From Caulobacter zeae (GTDB lineage: Bacteria > Pseudomonadota > Alphaproteobacteria > Caulobacterales > Caulobacteraceae): a stretch of DNA of 64,000 bases. The notes beneath the pieces are model-generated. The model was not told the DNA's origin. It searched no databases and worked only from the letters and a program-made list of their open reading frames with translations. The position numbers and the translations under genes were made by a program. The DNA is taken from positions 1-64,000 of the forward strand of contig NZ_PJRS01000009.1 in the NCBI RefSeq assembly GCF_002858925.1, in the 5' to 3' direction. This document shows positions 18,886 to 27,101 of the stretch, piece after piece; position 1 is the first letter of the stretch, and the number at the start of each line of letters is the position of its first letter.

Positions 18886-19710
18886 TCACAGCAGCCCCTC
18901 CCCGCCATCGGTCCGAGTGCGCAGGTAGATCTCCTCGAACGCGCCCATCTGGCGGACGGTCAGGGCGCCTTCCTTGGCCAGTTCCAGGCTCGCCGACAGG
19001 GTCGAGGCCAGATAGCTGGCGGGCGTGGGGCCTTCGGGGTCTTCCTCCCAGCGCTCGACGGGAGCCACGCCGGACAGCGCCGTCCACTCCTCCATCCGCG
19101 GCAGGAAGGTGCGCAGGCGGTCGCGGGCGTCTTCCAGCGGATAGGCCTGGGGCGGACGCGGGGCGTAGTGGCGGCCGTGCTCGCGCTTTCGCTGGCTGAT
19201 GTAGGCGCTCATCAGGGCGTAGAGGTCGCCCTCGAAACGGGTGGACGAGACGATCTTCACCGCGTCCGGATCGCCGCGCATGAAGACGTCGCGCTTGAGC
19301 TGCGGGCGCTCCTTAAGGGCCTCGACCGACTTGCGCATGGCGTCAAGCTTGGCCAGGCGGAAGGCCAGTTGGGCGGCCATCTCCTCGGCCGGCGGCTCCT
19401 CGGCCTTGGGCCGCTCGGGCTTGGGCAGCAGCAGGCGCGATTTCAGGTAGGCCAGCCAGGCGGCCATGACCAGATAGTCGGCGGCCAGCGAGAAGCGCAC
19501 GCGGCGGGCCTGCTGAACGAAGGCCAGGTACTGCTCGGCCAGGCGGGTGATCGACAGCTGGAGCAGGTCGACCTTCTGATTGCGGGCCAGGGCCAGGAGG
19601 ACGTGCAGCGGCCCTTCGTAGCCATCGATGTCGATGACCAGGGCCGCGCCGTCTTCGGCCGCCTCACGGGCGGCCGCGAAGTCGAATGTGGGCTGAAAGC
19701 CCGTGCTCAC
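18886..19710 (-). CDS. scpA: Segregation and condensation protein ScpA (kleisin)
   Basis: 274 residues. The N-terminal kleisin segment shows VIDIDGYEGPLHVLLALARNQKVDLLQ and DYLVMAAWLAYLKSRLLLP, followed by a variable middle and the C-terminal winged helix (TVRQMGAFEEIYLR). It bridges the SMC heads with ScpB. Its start overlaps the nagZ stop by 4 bases, so nagZ, scpA and scpB form one unit. Confidence 0.95.
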   Translation of the reverse strand: MSTGFQPTFDFAAAREAAEDGAALVIDIDGYEGPLHVLLALARNQKVDLLQLSITRLAEQYLAFVQQARRVRFSLAADYLVMAAWLAYLKSRLLLPKPERPKAEEPPAEEMAAQLAFRLAKLDAMRKSVEALKERPQLKRDVFMRGDPDAVKIVSSTRFEGDLYALMSAYISQRKREHGRHYAPRPPQAYPLEDARDRLRTFLPRMEEWTALSGVAPVERWEEDPEGPTPASYLASTLSASLELAKEGALTVRQMGAFEEIYLRTRTDGGEGLL

Positions 19711-20735
19711 CCGGCGTACCGGCCGTCGAAGGCGGCGTCGAAGCGGCCCCGGGCCTCGACCACGTCGAGCGGCTCGGGAACCTTGACCAGGCGGCCCATG
19801 ACGGCCTGGGCCCGGCGGCGGGCCTCCTTGGACATCTTGCCGACGCCGGCCATCACGGCCTTCATCTCGTCCATGTCGCCGTTGCAGTGCAGGACGACGT
19901 CGCAGCCGGCCGACAGGCTGTCCTTGGCGCGCTGCTTGAAGTCGCCCGACAGCGCCTTCATCGACAGGTCGTCGCTCATCAGCAGGCCGTCAAAGCCCAG
20001 CGAGCCCCGAATGATCTGCTTGATGGCCTTCTTCGAGGTGGTGGCGGGGCGGCGGCGATCGATGGCCGTGTAGACGACGTGGGCGGTCATCGCCATCGGC
20101 ATGTCCGACAGCACCCGGAACGGGGCGAAGTCGCGTTCGTCCAGCTCCGCCAGCTTGACCTTCACCACCGGCAGCTCAAGATGGCTGTCGGCCATGGCGC
20201 GACCGTGGCCGGGGATGTGCTTGATGATCGGCAGCACGCCGCCGGCCAGCAGGCCCTCGGCGGCGGCGCGGCCCAGCGTGGCCACCTGCTGCGGCGTGTC
20301 GCCATAGGCGCGGTCGCCGATGATCTCGTGGCCCTTGGGGTCGGGCACGTCGAGCACGGGCACGCAGTCGACGTTGATCCCCAGCGAGGTCAGGTCGTGG
20401 GCGATCAGGCGGGCGCCCAGGCGGGTGATCTCGCGCGCGACCAGCGGGTCGTTGGCGACCAGCTCGCCATAAGCCCGGCCCGGCGGATACTTCCCCCAGT
20501 GGGGGGGGCCAAGGCGGGCGACGCGGCCCCCCTCCTGGTCGATCAGGATCGGTGCATCAGGCCGCCCGATGGTCTCGCGCAGCGCCGAGGTCAGCTTGCG
20601 CACCTGGTCGGGCGTCTCGATGTTGCGCTTGAAGAGGATGAAGCCCCACGGCTTCACGTCGCGGAAGAAGGCGGCCTCTTCCGCCGACAGGACGGTCCCG
20701 GCGCAGCCGAGGATGGCGGCGGACGACGTGCTCAT
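19707..20735 (-). CDS. nagZ: Beta-N-acetylhexosaminidase (peptidoglycan recycling)
   Basis: 342-residue glycoside hydrolase family 3 enzyme that removes GlcNAc from anhydro-muropeptides in the cytoplasm. The catalytic loop IKHIPGHGRAMADSHLELP holds the Asp-His pair, and LLMSDDLSMKAL carries the nucleophile Asp. ILIDQEGGRVARLGPP is also characteristic. It lies 12 bases downstream of ftsN and overlaps scpA, which links recycling, division and segregation genes in one transcript. Confidence 0.95.
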   Translation of the reverse strand: MSTSSAAILGCAGTVLSAEEAAFFRDVKPWGFILFKRNIETPDQVRKLTSALRETIGRPDAPILIDQEGGRVARLGPPHWGKYPPGRAYGELVANDPLVAREITRLGARLIAHDLTSLGINVDCVPVLDVPDPKGHEIIGDRAYGDTPQQVATLGRAAAEGLLAGGVLPIIKHIPGHGRAMADSHLELPVVKVKLAELDERDFAPFRVLSDMPMAMTAHVVYTAIDRRRPATTSKKAIKQIIRGSLGFDGLLMSDDLSMKALSGDFKQRAKDSLSAGCDVVLHCNGDMDEMKAVMAGVGKMSKEARRRAQAVMGRLVKVPEPLDVVEARGRFDAAFDGRYAG

Positions 20736-20747
20736 GGGCCCCCTCGC

Positions 20748-21548
20748 CTACTTCACGAAGCAGGATTTGCCGGCGGCGCTCAGGGCGTCGCAGAACGCCT
20801 TGGCGTCGGCGCGGCTGGAGAAGCCCGTGACCGAGGTGCGGTAGAGGGTGGAGCCGTTCTTGTCGATCGCCTCGACCTTCTTGCCCTTGCCGGCGGCCAG
20901 GCCCGGCGCGATGCGGGCGGCGTCGTTCCACGCCTTGTCAGCCAGGGCGGTCGAGGACAGGGCGCCGATCTGGACGCTGGCCGGACCCGAGGCGGCGGCC
21001 GCGGGCTTGGGCGCGGCGACGGCCGGCTTCGGCGGAGCGACGGCGGCGGTGGCCAGGCTCTCGATGCTGGGGGCCGGGGCGGGCTTTGCGGCCGGCTTGG
21101 CGACCGGCGGAGCGGCGACAGGCGCGGAGGGCGCCGTGGCGGCGGGCTTGGCCGGCGGCAGGCTGGCGCTCTGCACCGGAGCGGCCGGCGGCGGCGCGGT
21201 CGGACGGGCCATCGGCTCTTCCGGCGGCGCGGCGTAGGTCGGCGAGGCCGTCGGGTTCTCGTGGCTGTAGATCTGCAGGCCGGCGGCCTCGTCGGGCTTG
21301 TTCTGGTCAGGCGCCGGGGCGGCCTTGATCTCGGCGACCGGCTCGCCGACGGTGCGCGGGGCGTCGTTGGGGCCGCGCACGCCGTTGCGATAGATCAGGA
21401 ACACCGCCACCAGCAGCGTGCCCAGCACCACCGCGCTGATGATCAGGGTCAGCGGCAAGGGCCGCGACCCGCGCACCGGCTGGCGCGCATCGAACGAAAG
21501 CGGCGCATCGGTGGGCGGCGCATAGGCGCCGCGGTGCGGGTCGGACAT
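20748..21548 (-). CDS. ftsN: FtsN-like SPOR-domain cell division protein
   Basis: 266 residues: cytoplasmic N-terminus, one membrane helix (about 31-53), a long Pro/Ala-rich periplasmic linker (about 60-185) and a C-terminal SPOR domain (VQIGALSSTALADKAWNDA ... YRTSVTGFSSRADAKAFCDAL). The SPOR fold binds denuded glycan strands at the septum. Size, layout and position between nagZ and dgt match the FtsN of Caulobacter crescentus. It probably activates septal peptidoglycan synthesis. The assignment rests on architecture, because the linker is not conserved. Confidence 0.85.
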   Translation of the reverse strand: MSDPHRGAYAPPTDAPLSFDARQPVRGSRPLPLTLIISAVVLGTLLVAVFLIYRNGVRGPNDAPRTVGEPVAEIKAAPAPDQNKPDEAAGLQIYSHENPTASPTYAAPPEEPMARPTAPPPAAPVQSASLPPAKPAATAPSAPVAAPPVAKPAAKPAPAPSIESLATAAVAPPKPAVAAPKPAAAASGPASVQIGALSSTALADKAWNDAARIAPGLAAGKGKKVEAIDKNGSTLYRTSVTGFSSRADAKAFCDALSAAGKSCFVK

Positions 21549-21683
21549 CGAAAAAGGCTCCAGAATTCCGGCGCGCGTTCACCATGTGCGAATCACGCGC
21601 GCAAGTCCCTACTCTACTGGACCCGATGCCCGTTCAGAACTGTCGCACCCTCGACGGTCGTGCGTCGCCCGGCGCTCGCCCCG

Positions 21684-22868
21684 TCAGCTCCACACATCCA
21701 GGTGGAACAGCTTGCGGTGTTCCTCGATGGCGAAGCGGTCGGTCATGCCGGCGATGTAGTCGCACACCACGCGAGCCCTTCCGGCTTGGTCGCGGTTCTG
21801 CGACTTGGCGAACCATTCCGAAGGCAGCACCTCGGGTTCGGCCAAGAACAGCGTGAACATCTCGGCCAGAATGCGGCGCGCCTGGCTGCGGGTGCGGTTC
21901 ACGCGCCAGTGGCGGTACATCCGGGCGTGCAGGAACTCGCGCAGGCGGGCCAGGTCTTCCAGCATGTCGGACGAGAACGACACCAGGGCGTGCGGCAGGG
22001 CCCGCACCTCGTCGGCCGAGGCGACGCCGGTGATCGCGGCGCGCTGCAGGGTCTCGCCCATCACGTCGTCGACCATGGCACCGATCATCCGGCGAACGGC
22101 TTCCAGGCGGGTGATGCGGGCGTCGAGTTCGGGACGCTCGCTGCGCACGGCCGCCAGGATCGGGCCGATCAGCGGCACGTCCATCAGTTCGTCCAGCGTG
22201 AAGAGCCCCGCCTCCACCCCGTCGTCGATGTCGTGGTTGTTGTAGGCGATGTCGTCCGACAAGGCCGCCACCTGCGCCTCGGCCGAAGCCCAGGTGTCGA
22301 GCTTGAGGCCGTATTCGCCGTCGTACTTGGAGATCGCCTTCCACGACGGCTGACCCAGCTTATGGATCACCGGGCCGTTGTGCTTGATGACCCCTTCCAA
22401 GGTCTCCCAGGTCAGGTTCAGGCCGACGAAGTCGGGATAGCGGTGTTCCAGCTCGGTCACGACCCGGAAGGTCTGGACGTTGTGGTCGAAGCCGCCGAAC
22501 TCCTTGGTCTGCAGCTCCAGCTCGTCCTCGCCGGCGTGGCCGAACGGCGGGTGGCCCAGGTCATGGGCCAGGGCGATGGTCTCGGCCAGGTCGGCGTCCA
22601 GCCCCAGGGCCGTGGCCAGCGAGCGGGCGATCTGGGCCACTTCCAGCGAGTGGGTCAGGCGGGTGCGGAACTGGTCGCCCTCGTGGGCGACGAAGACCTG
22701 GGTCTTTTCCTTCAGCCGGCGGAAGGCCGAGGTGTGGATGATGCGGTCGCGATCGCGGGCGAACGGGGTGCGGGTGCGGCTCTCGTCTTCCTGATAGCGC
22801 CGGCCGCGTGACTTGGCCGGATCTTCGGCGTAGGGGGCGCGGGGGACGGCGAACGGAGACGTCGACAT
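21684..22868 (-). CDS. dgt: dGTP triphosphohydrolase
   Basis: 394 residues. HD-domain motifs are [37 protein letters not shown] and [18 protein letters not shown]. The family splits dGTP into deoxyguanosine and triphosphate, and some members act as general dNTPases. An N-terminal [21 protein letters not shown]-like stretch (conserved substrate loop) supports the type. Divergent from erpA, with a 77-base gap. Confidence 0.93.
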   Translation of the reverse strand: MSTSPFAVPRAPYAEDPAKSRGRRYQEDESRTRTPFARDRDRIIHTSAFRRLKEKTQVFVAHEGDQFRTRLTHSLEVAQIARSLATALGLDADLAETIALAHDLGHPPFGHAGEDELELQTKEFGGFDHNVQTFRVVTELEHRYPDFVGLNLTWETLEGVIKHNGPVIHKLGQPSWKAISKYDGEYGLKLDTWASAEAQVAALSDDIAYNNHDIDDGVEAGLFTLDELMDVPLIGPILAAVRSERPELDARITRLEAVRRMIGAMVDDVMGETLQRAAITGVASADEVRALPHALVSFSSDMLEDLARLREFLHARMYRHWRVNRTRSQARRILAEMFTLFLAEPEVLPSEWFAKSQNRDQAGRARVVCDYIAGMTDRFAIEEHRKLFHLDVWS

Positions 22869-22945
22869 GAGCGGCCTTTGCTGATCGCCCCTTTTCCCGG
22901 GGCGCGGTCGCCCTCATATATGCGATAGATCAAGTTTCCACAGCC

Positions 22946-23278
22946 ATGACCGACATCACCGTTACGCTTTCTTCCAACGCCGCCCGCCGCCTGCACGCCC
23001 TCTCGGAGGCCGAAGGTCGCGAAGTCATGCTCCGCGTCGCGGTCGACGGCGGCGGCTGCTCGGGCTTTCAGTACCGGTTCGACCTGGTCGAGGCCGCAGA
23101 AGCCGACGACCTGAAGATCGAGCGCGACGGCGCCTCGGCCCTGGTCGACGTCGTGTCGCTGGCCCTGCTCAAGGGTTCGGAGATCGATTTCGTCGACGAA
23201 CTGGCCGGCGCCGAGTTCCGGGTCAGGAACCCCAACGCCAAGTCCAGCTGCGGCTGCGGCGTCAGCTTCTCGATCTGA
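22946..23278 (+). CDS. erpA: A-type iron-sulfur cluster carrier/insertion protein
   Basis: 110 residues of the HesB/IscA fold. The three cluster-binding cysteines are visible in DGGGCSGFQY and in the C-terminal SSCGCGVSFSI. FVDELAGAEFRVRNPNAKSSCGC is the standard end. It passes Fe-S clusters to target apoproteins. It could be called IscA or ErpA; no isc or suf genes are nearby to decide. Divergent from dgt. Confidence 0.88.
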   Translation: MTDITVTLSSNAARRLHALSEAEGREVMLRVAVDGGGCSGFQYRFDLVEAAEADDLKIERDGASALVDVVSLALLKGSEIDFVDELAGAEFRVRNPNAKSSCGCGVSFSI

Positions 23279-23345
23279 CGCCCCTTCCCGCCCCTCTCAA
23301 GTTTATGGCGTGACACGCGCCAAACTAGGCTCTACGGTTCCCGCC

Positions 23346-23429
23346 ATGATCCTCGCCGCCAGCCAACAGCTGTTTTGGTACTTTAGCTATCCGACGCCTC
23401 TGGCGCCGGGAGGGGATCGTTTGGCCTGA
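23346..23429 (+). CDS. Aromatic-amino-acid leader peptide of the DAHP synthase gene
   Basis: 27 codons (ATG 23346 to TGA 23427-23429). The middle reads Phe-Trp-Tyr-Phe-Ser-Tyr at residues 10-15 (codons 23373-23390): five aromatic codons in six. It precedes a rho-independent terminator and the DAHP synthase gene that starts the shikimate pathway. A ribosome stalled there for lack of Phe, Trp or Tyr would expose the region 23396-23405, which can pair with the terminator's 5' arm. I chose the ATG because it gives a short frame ending before the terminator. No clear Shine-Dalgarno is visible. Confidence 0.85.
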   Translation: MILAASQQLFWYFSYPTPLAPGGDRLA

Positions 23430-23470
23430 GATCAGGCCGCCAAAAACGCCTTTCACCAGCCGCCAGGGGT
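23396..23470 (+). promoter_or_regulatory. Predicted attenuator antiterminator helix
   Basis: GCCTCTGGCG (23396-23405), just after the aromatic codons, can pair over 10 bases with CGCCAGGGGT (23461-23470), with two G-U wobbles. This would block the terminator's 5' arm. Between them GGCCTG (23423-23428) and CAGGCC (23433-23438) form a separate small hairpin around the leader stop codon. A ribosome reaching the stop codon would cover 23396-23405 and favour termination; one stalled at 23373-23390 would not. Confidence 0.75.
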
Positions 23471-23488
23471 TCCCCGGGCGGCTTTTTT
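23459..23488 (+). terminator. Attenuator terminator upstream of DAHP synthase
   Basis: GCCGCC (23459-23464) pairs with GGCGGC (23477-23482), with inner AGGGG/CCCCG extending the stem, directly followed by six Ts (23483-23488). It ends 38 bases before the aroG start, so it must be read through for expression. Confidence 0.9.
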
Positions 23489-23526
23489 GATGGCCGCCGG
23501 ACCCCGCGAATTTTCCGGAGCACGCC

Positions 23527-24624
23527 ATGCCATCCTCGACCGCCGCCAACCTCGTCTCGCTGCCCGTCCCCACCGACGACCTGCGCATCCAGAAACTCCA
23601 GACCCTCAGCCCGCCCGCCCAGGTGATCGGCGAAGCGCCGGCCACCTCGACGACGGCCGAGCTCGTCGAAGGCTCGCGTCAGGCCGTCCATGAGATCCTG
23701 CACGGCCGCGACGACCGCTTGGTGGTGGTGATCGGCCCCTGCTCGATCCACGACCCCAAGGCCGCCATCGACTACGCCAGCCGCCTGGCCGCCGAACGCG
23801 AGCGCCATGCCTGCGAGCTGGAAGTGATCATGCGCGTCTACTTCGAAAAGCCGCGCACGACGGTGGGCTGGAAGGGCCTGATCAACGACCCGGGCCTGGA
23901 CGGCGGCTTCCACATCAATGAAGGCCTGCGCCTGGCGCGCCGGGTGCTGCTCGACGTCTCCGCCCAGGGCCTGCCGGCGGCCTGCGAGTTCCTGGACGTC
24001 ACCACCCCGCAGTACATCGCCGACCTGGTGGCCTGGGGCGCGATCGGCGCCCGCACCACCGAAAGCCAGATCCACCGCGAGATGGCCTCGGGGCTGTCGT
24101 GCCCGGTCGGCTTCAAGAACGGCACCAACGGCGACGTGAAGGTCGCGGTCGACGCGGTCACCGCCGCCGCCCAGCCGCACCATTTCCTGGCCGTGACCAA
24201 GGAAGGCCGCGCCGCCATCGCCACCACCACCGGCAACGCCGACAGCCACGTGGTGCTGCGCGGCGGCAAGACCCCCAACTACGACGCCGCCAGCGTCGCG
24301 GCGGCGGCGCAGGCCCTGACCAAGGCCGGCCAGCCGCCGCGCCTGATGGTCGACGCCAGCCACGCCAACAGCGGCAAGAACCACGAGAACCAGCCGGCCG
24401 TGGTCGCCGACATCGCCGCCCAGGTGGCGACCGGAACCTCGCCGATCATGGGCGTGATGATCGAGAGCAACCTGGTGGCCGGCCGCCAGGACATCGTTCC
24501 CGGCCAGCCCCTGACCTACGGCCAATCGGTCACCGACGCCTGCGTCGACTGGGATACGTCGGTGCGCATGCTCGAAGACCTGGCGCAAGCCGTCCGCGCA
24601 GGTCGCCAGGCGCGCAAGGCTTAG
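23527..24624 (+). CDS. aroG: 3-deoxy-7-phosphoheptulonate (DAHP) synthase, class I alpha type
   Basis: First enzyme of the shikimate pathway: condenses phosphoenolpyruvate and erythrose 4-phosphate. The 365 residues match the AroF/G/H type. Motifs include VVVIGPCSIHDPKAAIDYA, MRVYFEKPRTTVGWKGLINDP, GARTTESQIHREMASGLSCPVGFKNGT and MVDASHANSGKNH (metal-binding His/Asp). It stands alone downstream of an aromatic leader peptide and terminator, so its expression is probably attenuated by aromatic amino acid supply. Feedback specificity (Phe, Tyr or Trp) cannot be read from the sequence. Confidence 0.95.
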   Translation: MPSSTAANLVSLPVPTDDLRIQKLQTLSPPAQVIGEAPATSTTAELVEGSRQAVHEILHGRDDRLVVVIGPCSIHDPKAAIDYASRLAAERERHACELEVIMRVYFEKPRTTVGWKGLINDPGLDGGFHINEGLRLARRVLLDVSAQGLPAACEFLDVTTPQYIADLVAWGAIGARTTESQIHREMASGLSCPVGFKNGTNGDVKVAVDAVTAAAQPHHFLAVTKEGRAAIATTTGNADSHVVLRGGKTPNYDAASVAAAAQALTKAGQPPRLMVDASHANSGKNHENQPAVVADIAAQVATGTSPIMGVMIESNLVAGRQDIVPGQPLTYGQSVTDACVDWDTSVRMLEDLAQAVRAGRQARKA

Positions 24625-24742
24625 GACGCCTGGACGGAGGGGCGCCCCAGGGGCGTCCCTCCCTATCCCCTGAAATCTCGCCTGCATGGCTTGAGCGCGC
24701 GGCCGCCGCCCCCTAGCCTCCGCCCGCCTATCGGAGCCCGCC

Positions 24743-25531
24743 ATGCGCATCGCCACCTGGAACGTCAATTCGGTCAACGCCCGCCTGGACAACGTCCTGG
24801 CCTGGTTCGAGGCCGAGGCGCCCGATGTCGCCGTGCTGCAGGAGATCAAGTGCGTCGACGAGAAGTTCCCGGCCGAGGCGTTCGAACGCCTCGGCTACAA
24901 CGTCGTCGTGCACGGCCAGAAGACCTACAACGGCGTGGCCCTGCTCTCGAAGCATCCGGTCGAGGACGTCCGCAAGGGCCTGCCCCTCCTGGAAGGCGAC
25001 GCCGAGGACGAGCAGGCGCGCTATGTCGAGGCGGTGATCTCGGGTCCCAAGCCGGTGCGGGTGATCGGCATCTACCTGCCCAACGGCAATCCGATCGGCA
25101 CCGAGAAGTTCGCCTACAAGCTGTCGTGGATGCGTCGCCTGCACGAGCACGCCAAGGGCTTGCTGGCCTTTGAAGAGCCCCTGGTCATAGCGGGCGACTA
25201 CAACGTCATCCCCGAGGTCGAGGACGTGGCCAATCCCGAAGCCTGGCTGGGCGACGCCCTGTTCCAGCCCGAGAGCCGAGCGGCCTTCCGGGCGCTCAAG
25301 AACCTGGGCTTCACCGACGCCTACATGCAAGCCGACGGAGCCCCCGGCGGCTACACCTTCTGGGACTATCAGGCCGGCGCCTGGCCGCGGAACCTGGGCA
25401 TCCGCATCGACCACCTGCTGCTGTCGCCCCAGGCGGCCGACAAGCTGGCCGAGGTGAAGATCCACCGCGACGAGCGCGACAAGGAAAAGCCGTCGGACCA
25501 CGTGCCGGTGGTGGCGACCCTGGCGCTGTAA
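24743..25531 (+). CDS. xth: Exodeoxyribonuclease III
   Basis: 262-residue EEP-fold AP endonuclease/3' exonuclease in base excision repair. Motifs are IATWNVNSVNARLDN, VLQEIKCVDEKFP, IYLPNGNPIGTEKF, IAGDYNVIPEVEDV, RIDHLLLSPQ and the C-terminal PSDHVPVVATL with the catalytic Asp-His. The MRIATWNVNSV start is the family N-terminus. It appears monocistronic, 119 bases after aroG. Confidence 0.95.
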   Translation: MRIATWNVNSVNARLDNVLAWFEAEAPDVAVLQEIKCVDEKFPAEAFERLGYNVVVHGQKTYNGVALLSKHPVEDVRKGLPLLEGDAEDEQARYVEAVISGPKPVRVIGIYLPNGNPIGTEKFAYKLSWMRRLHEHAKGLLAFEEPLVIAGDYNVIPEVEDVANPEAWLGDALFQPESRAAFRALKNLGFTDAYMQADGAPGGYTFWDYQAGAWPRNLGIRIDHLLLSPQAADKLAEVKIHRDERDKEKPSDHVPVVATLAL

Positions 25532-25597
25532 GCACGCAGCGCGGCCGGTAGCCGGCGCCTCTGTCGCGAATCCGCGAACGCCGCTAGCCTCCGCGCC

Positions 25598-26506
25598 ATG
25601 AGCGAGTTCTGGCGCCTCCTGTTGCTTGTCGCCATCGCCGGGTCGGCCGTCACCTTCATGGGCAGCGCGGCCATCTGGTTCATGGACGAAGAGCGTCGCA
25701 TCCGCCGCGCCCTGCGCCACGTGCTCAAGGGCGAGCCGGAGACCGTGATCATCGCCCGCGGCCGCGGCAAGGGCGTGGGCTTCTCGTTCGACACCAACAC
25801 CGCCGCCGTGGCCTGGGACAGCGGGACCTGGTGCCTGCTCTATCGCATCGACGAACTGATGGGCGCCGAACTGTCGGTCGACAACCAGGTCGTGGGCCGC
25901 GTCTTCCGCGGCGAGCAGCGCCGGGCCATCGACCAGATCGTGCAGCAGGCCGCCCGCGTCTGCCTGCGGCTGATCTTCGACGATCCGCGCCATCCCGACT
26001 TCGAGCTGGACCTGTGGCTGGAGGGCGACGAGCAGCAGCGCCAGAGCCGCTCGCCCGCCCTGGCGATCCAGGAGGCCAACCGCTGGCTGGCCAGGGCCGA
26101 GGCGATCGTGCGCCGGCCGCTGGCCCCGCGCGGCGCCTCGCCGGCCGCCGCCAAGGCCGGCGAGCCCGAGATCGCCCGCCGCCCCGAACCGGCCATGCCG
26201 GCCGACAAGCCCAAGCCCTATCGCTCGGCCCGCGAGGCGGTGACGGCGGGAGCCGCCGGCGCCGCCGCGGCCGTCGCCACCGCCCCCCTGTTCGAGGAGA
26301 TCGACGACGGCCCAGAGGCCGCCGATCCGCCCTGGTCCGACCCGGACGCCCCCATCCAGGCCTGGGCTGACGACGGCGACACCACCGACGAGCCCGCCTA
26401 CCTGCCGCCCGAGCGTCCCTACAAGCCGGTGTCCAAGGCCGCCCGCGACGCCAAGGGCGACCAGGACGAGCTGCCGTTCGACCTGGACGACGAGGACGAC
26501 TACTGA
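25598..26506 (+). CDS. Uncharacterised membrane-anchored protein
   Basis: 302 residues that I do not recognise as a named family. One N-terminal membrane helix (about 5-28) is followed by a cytoplasmic-looking domain to about residue 172, with FSFDTNTAAVAWDSGTWCL and DNQVVGRVFRGEQRRAIDQI. The C-terminal 130 residues are rich in Pro, Ala and acidic residues and end in DLDDEDDY. Codon usage matches its neighbours, so it is a real chromosomal gene. Tail-rich anchored proteins like this are often envelope scaffolds, but that is only a guess. Confidence 0.75.
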   Translation: MSEFWRLLLLVAIAGSAVTFMGSAAIWFMDEERRIRRALRHVLKGEPETVIIARGRGKGVGFSFDTNTAAVAWDSGTWCLLYRIDELMGAELSVDNQVVGRVFRGEQRRAIDQIVQQAARVCLRLIFDDPRHPDFELDLWLEGDEQQRQSRSPALAIQEANRWLARAEAIVRRPLAPRGASPAAAKAGEPEIARRPEPAMPADKPKPYRSAREAVTAGAAGAAAAVATAPLFEEIDDGPEAADPPWSDPDAPIQAWADDGDTTDEPAYLPPERPYKPVSKAARDAKGDQDELPFDLDDEDDY

Positions 26507-26572
26507 GGCTCTCGCCCGGGTTGCATGGCGACGCTGCGTGAGGCACGCTCAAGTCTCTCGTGGAGACGCGCC

Positions 26573-26941
26573 ATGATCCGCCTCGCCGCCCTCGCCCTGC
26601 CCCTGCTGCTGACCGCCCCTGCCATGGCCCAGACGCCGACGCCCTTGGCGCCGCAAAGGCTGGTGCTGAACCTGGCCGACCGCGACGGCGACGGCGTGGT
26701 CAGCCCGGTCGAGGCCGCCGAGCACCTGGCGTCGGGCGACGCCGCCGAACTGCCCGCCGCCCAGCCGTTGAGCCCGCTCCATCGGGGTCCCCGCCTCAGG
26801 CCCGGCAAAGCCAAGGCCGAGAAACCGGACGAGGCCGGCTTTCCCGGCTTGTCGATGAAGCGCCGCTTCGTCCCGGCCAGCGAATTCGAACGGGCCCTGG
26901 AATATCGCTTCCTGGAAGAGCTTAAGGACCGCCGCAAGTAG
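26573..26941 (+). CDS. Exported EF-hand protein
   Basis: 122 residues from the ATG at 26573; the 48 bases upstream add no signal-like sequence. A signal peptide (MIRLAALALPLLLTAPAMAQ) precedes one canonical calcium loop, DRDGDGVVSPVE, near residues 40-51. A second EF-hand is not evident. The rest is charged with Lys/Arg clusters. Probably a periplasmic calcium-binding protein; role unknown. Confidence 0.75.
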   Translation: MIRLAALALPLLLTAPAMAQTPTPLAPQRLVLNLADRDGDGVVSPVEAAEHLASGDAAELPAAQPLSPLHRGPRLRPGKAKAEKPDEAGFPGLSMKRRFVPASEFERALEYRFLEELKDRRK

Positions 26942-27101
26942 CGGTAATCCCTTGCCGCGGGCCATCCCGCCCTGCGCACCAAAATTCCGCCCATTTTTTG
27001 CCGGCTGCGGCCATCCCGTAGTTGCGAGTCGATCTCAACGCGCCTAAGACCCCCGCCCTTATTGCGATTGATACGCACGAGCGTTGGTACGGGGCGAGTA
27101 G

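Noticed and set aside
24636-24662. Terminator after aroG
   Set aside because: GGAGGGGCG and a mirrored GGGCGTCCCTCC can pair, but no T-run follows, so I did not list it.
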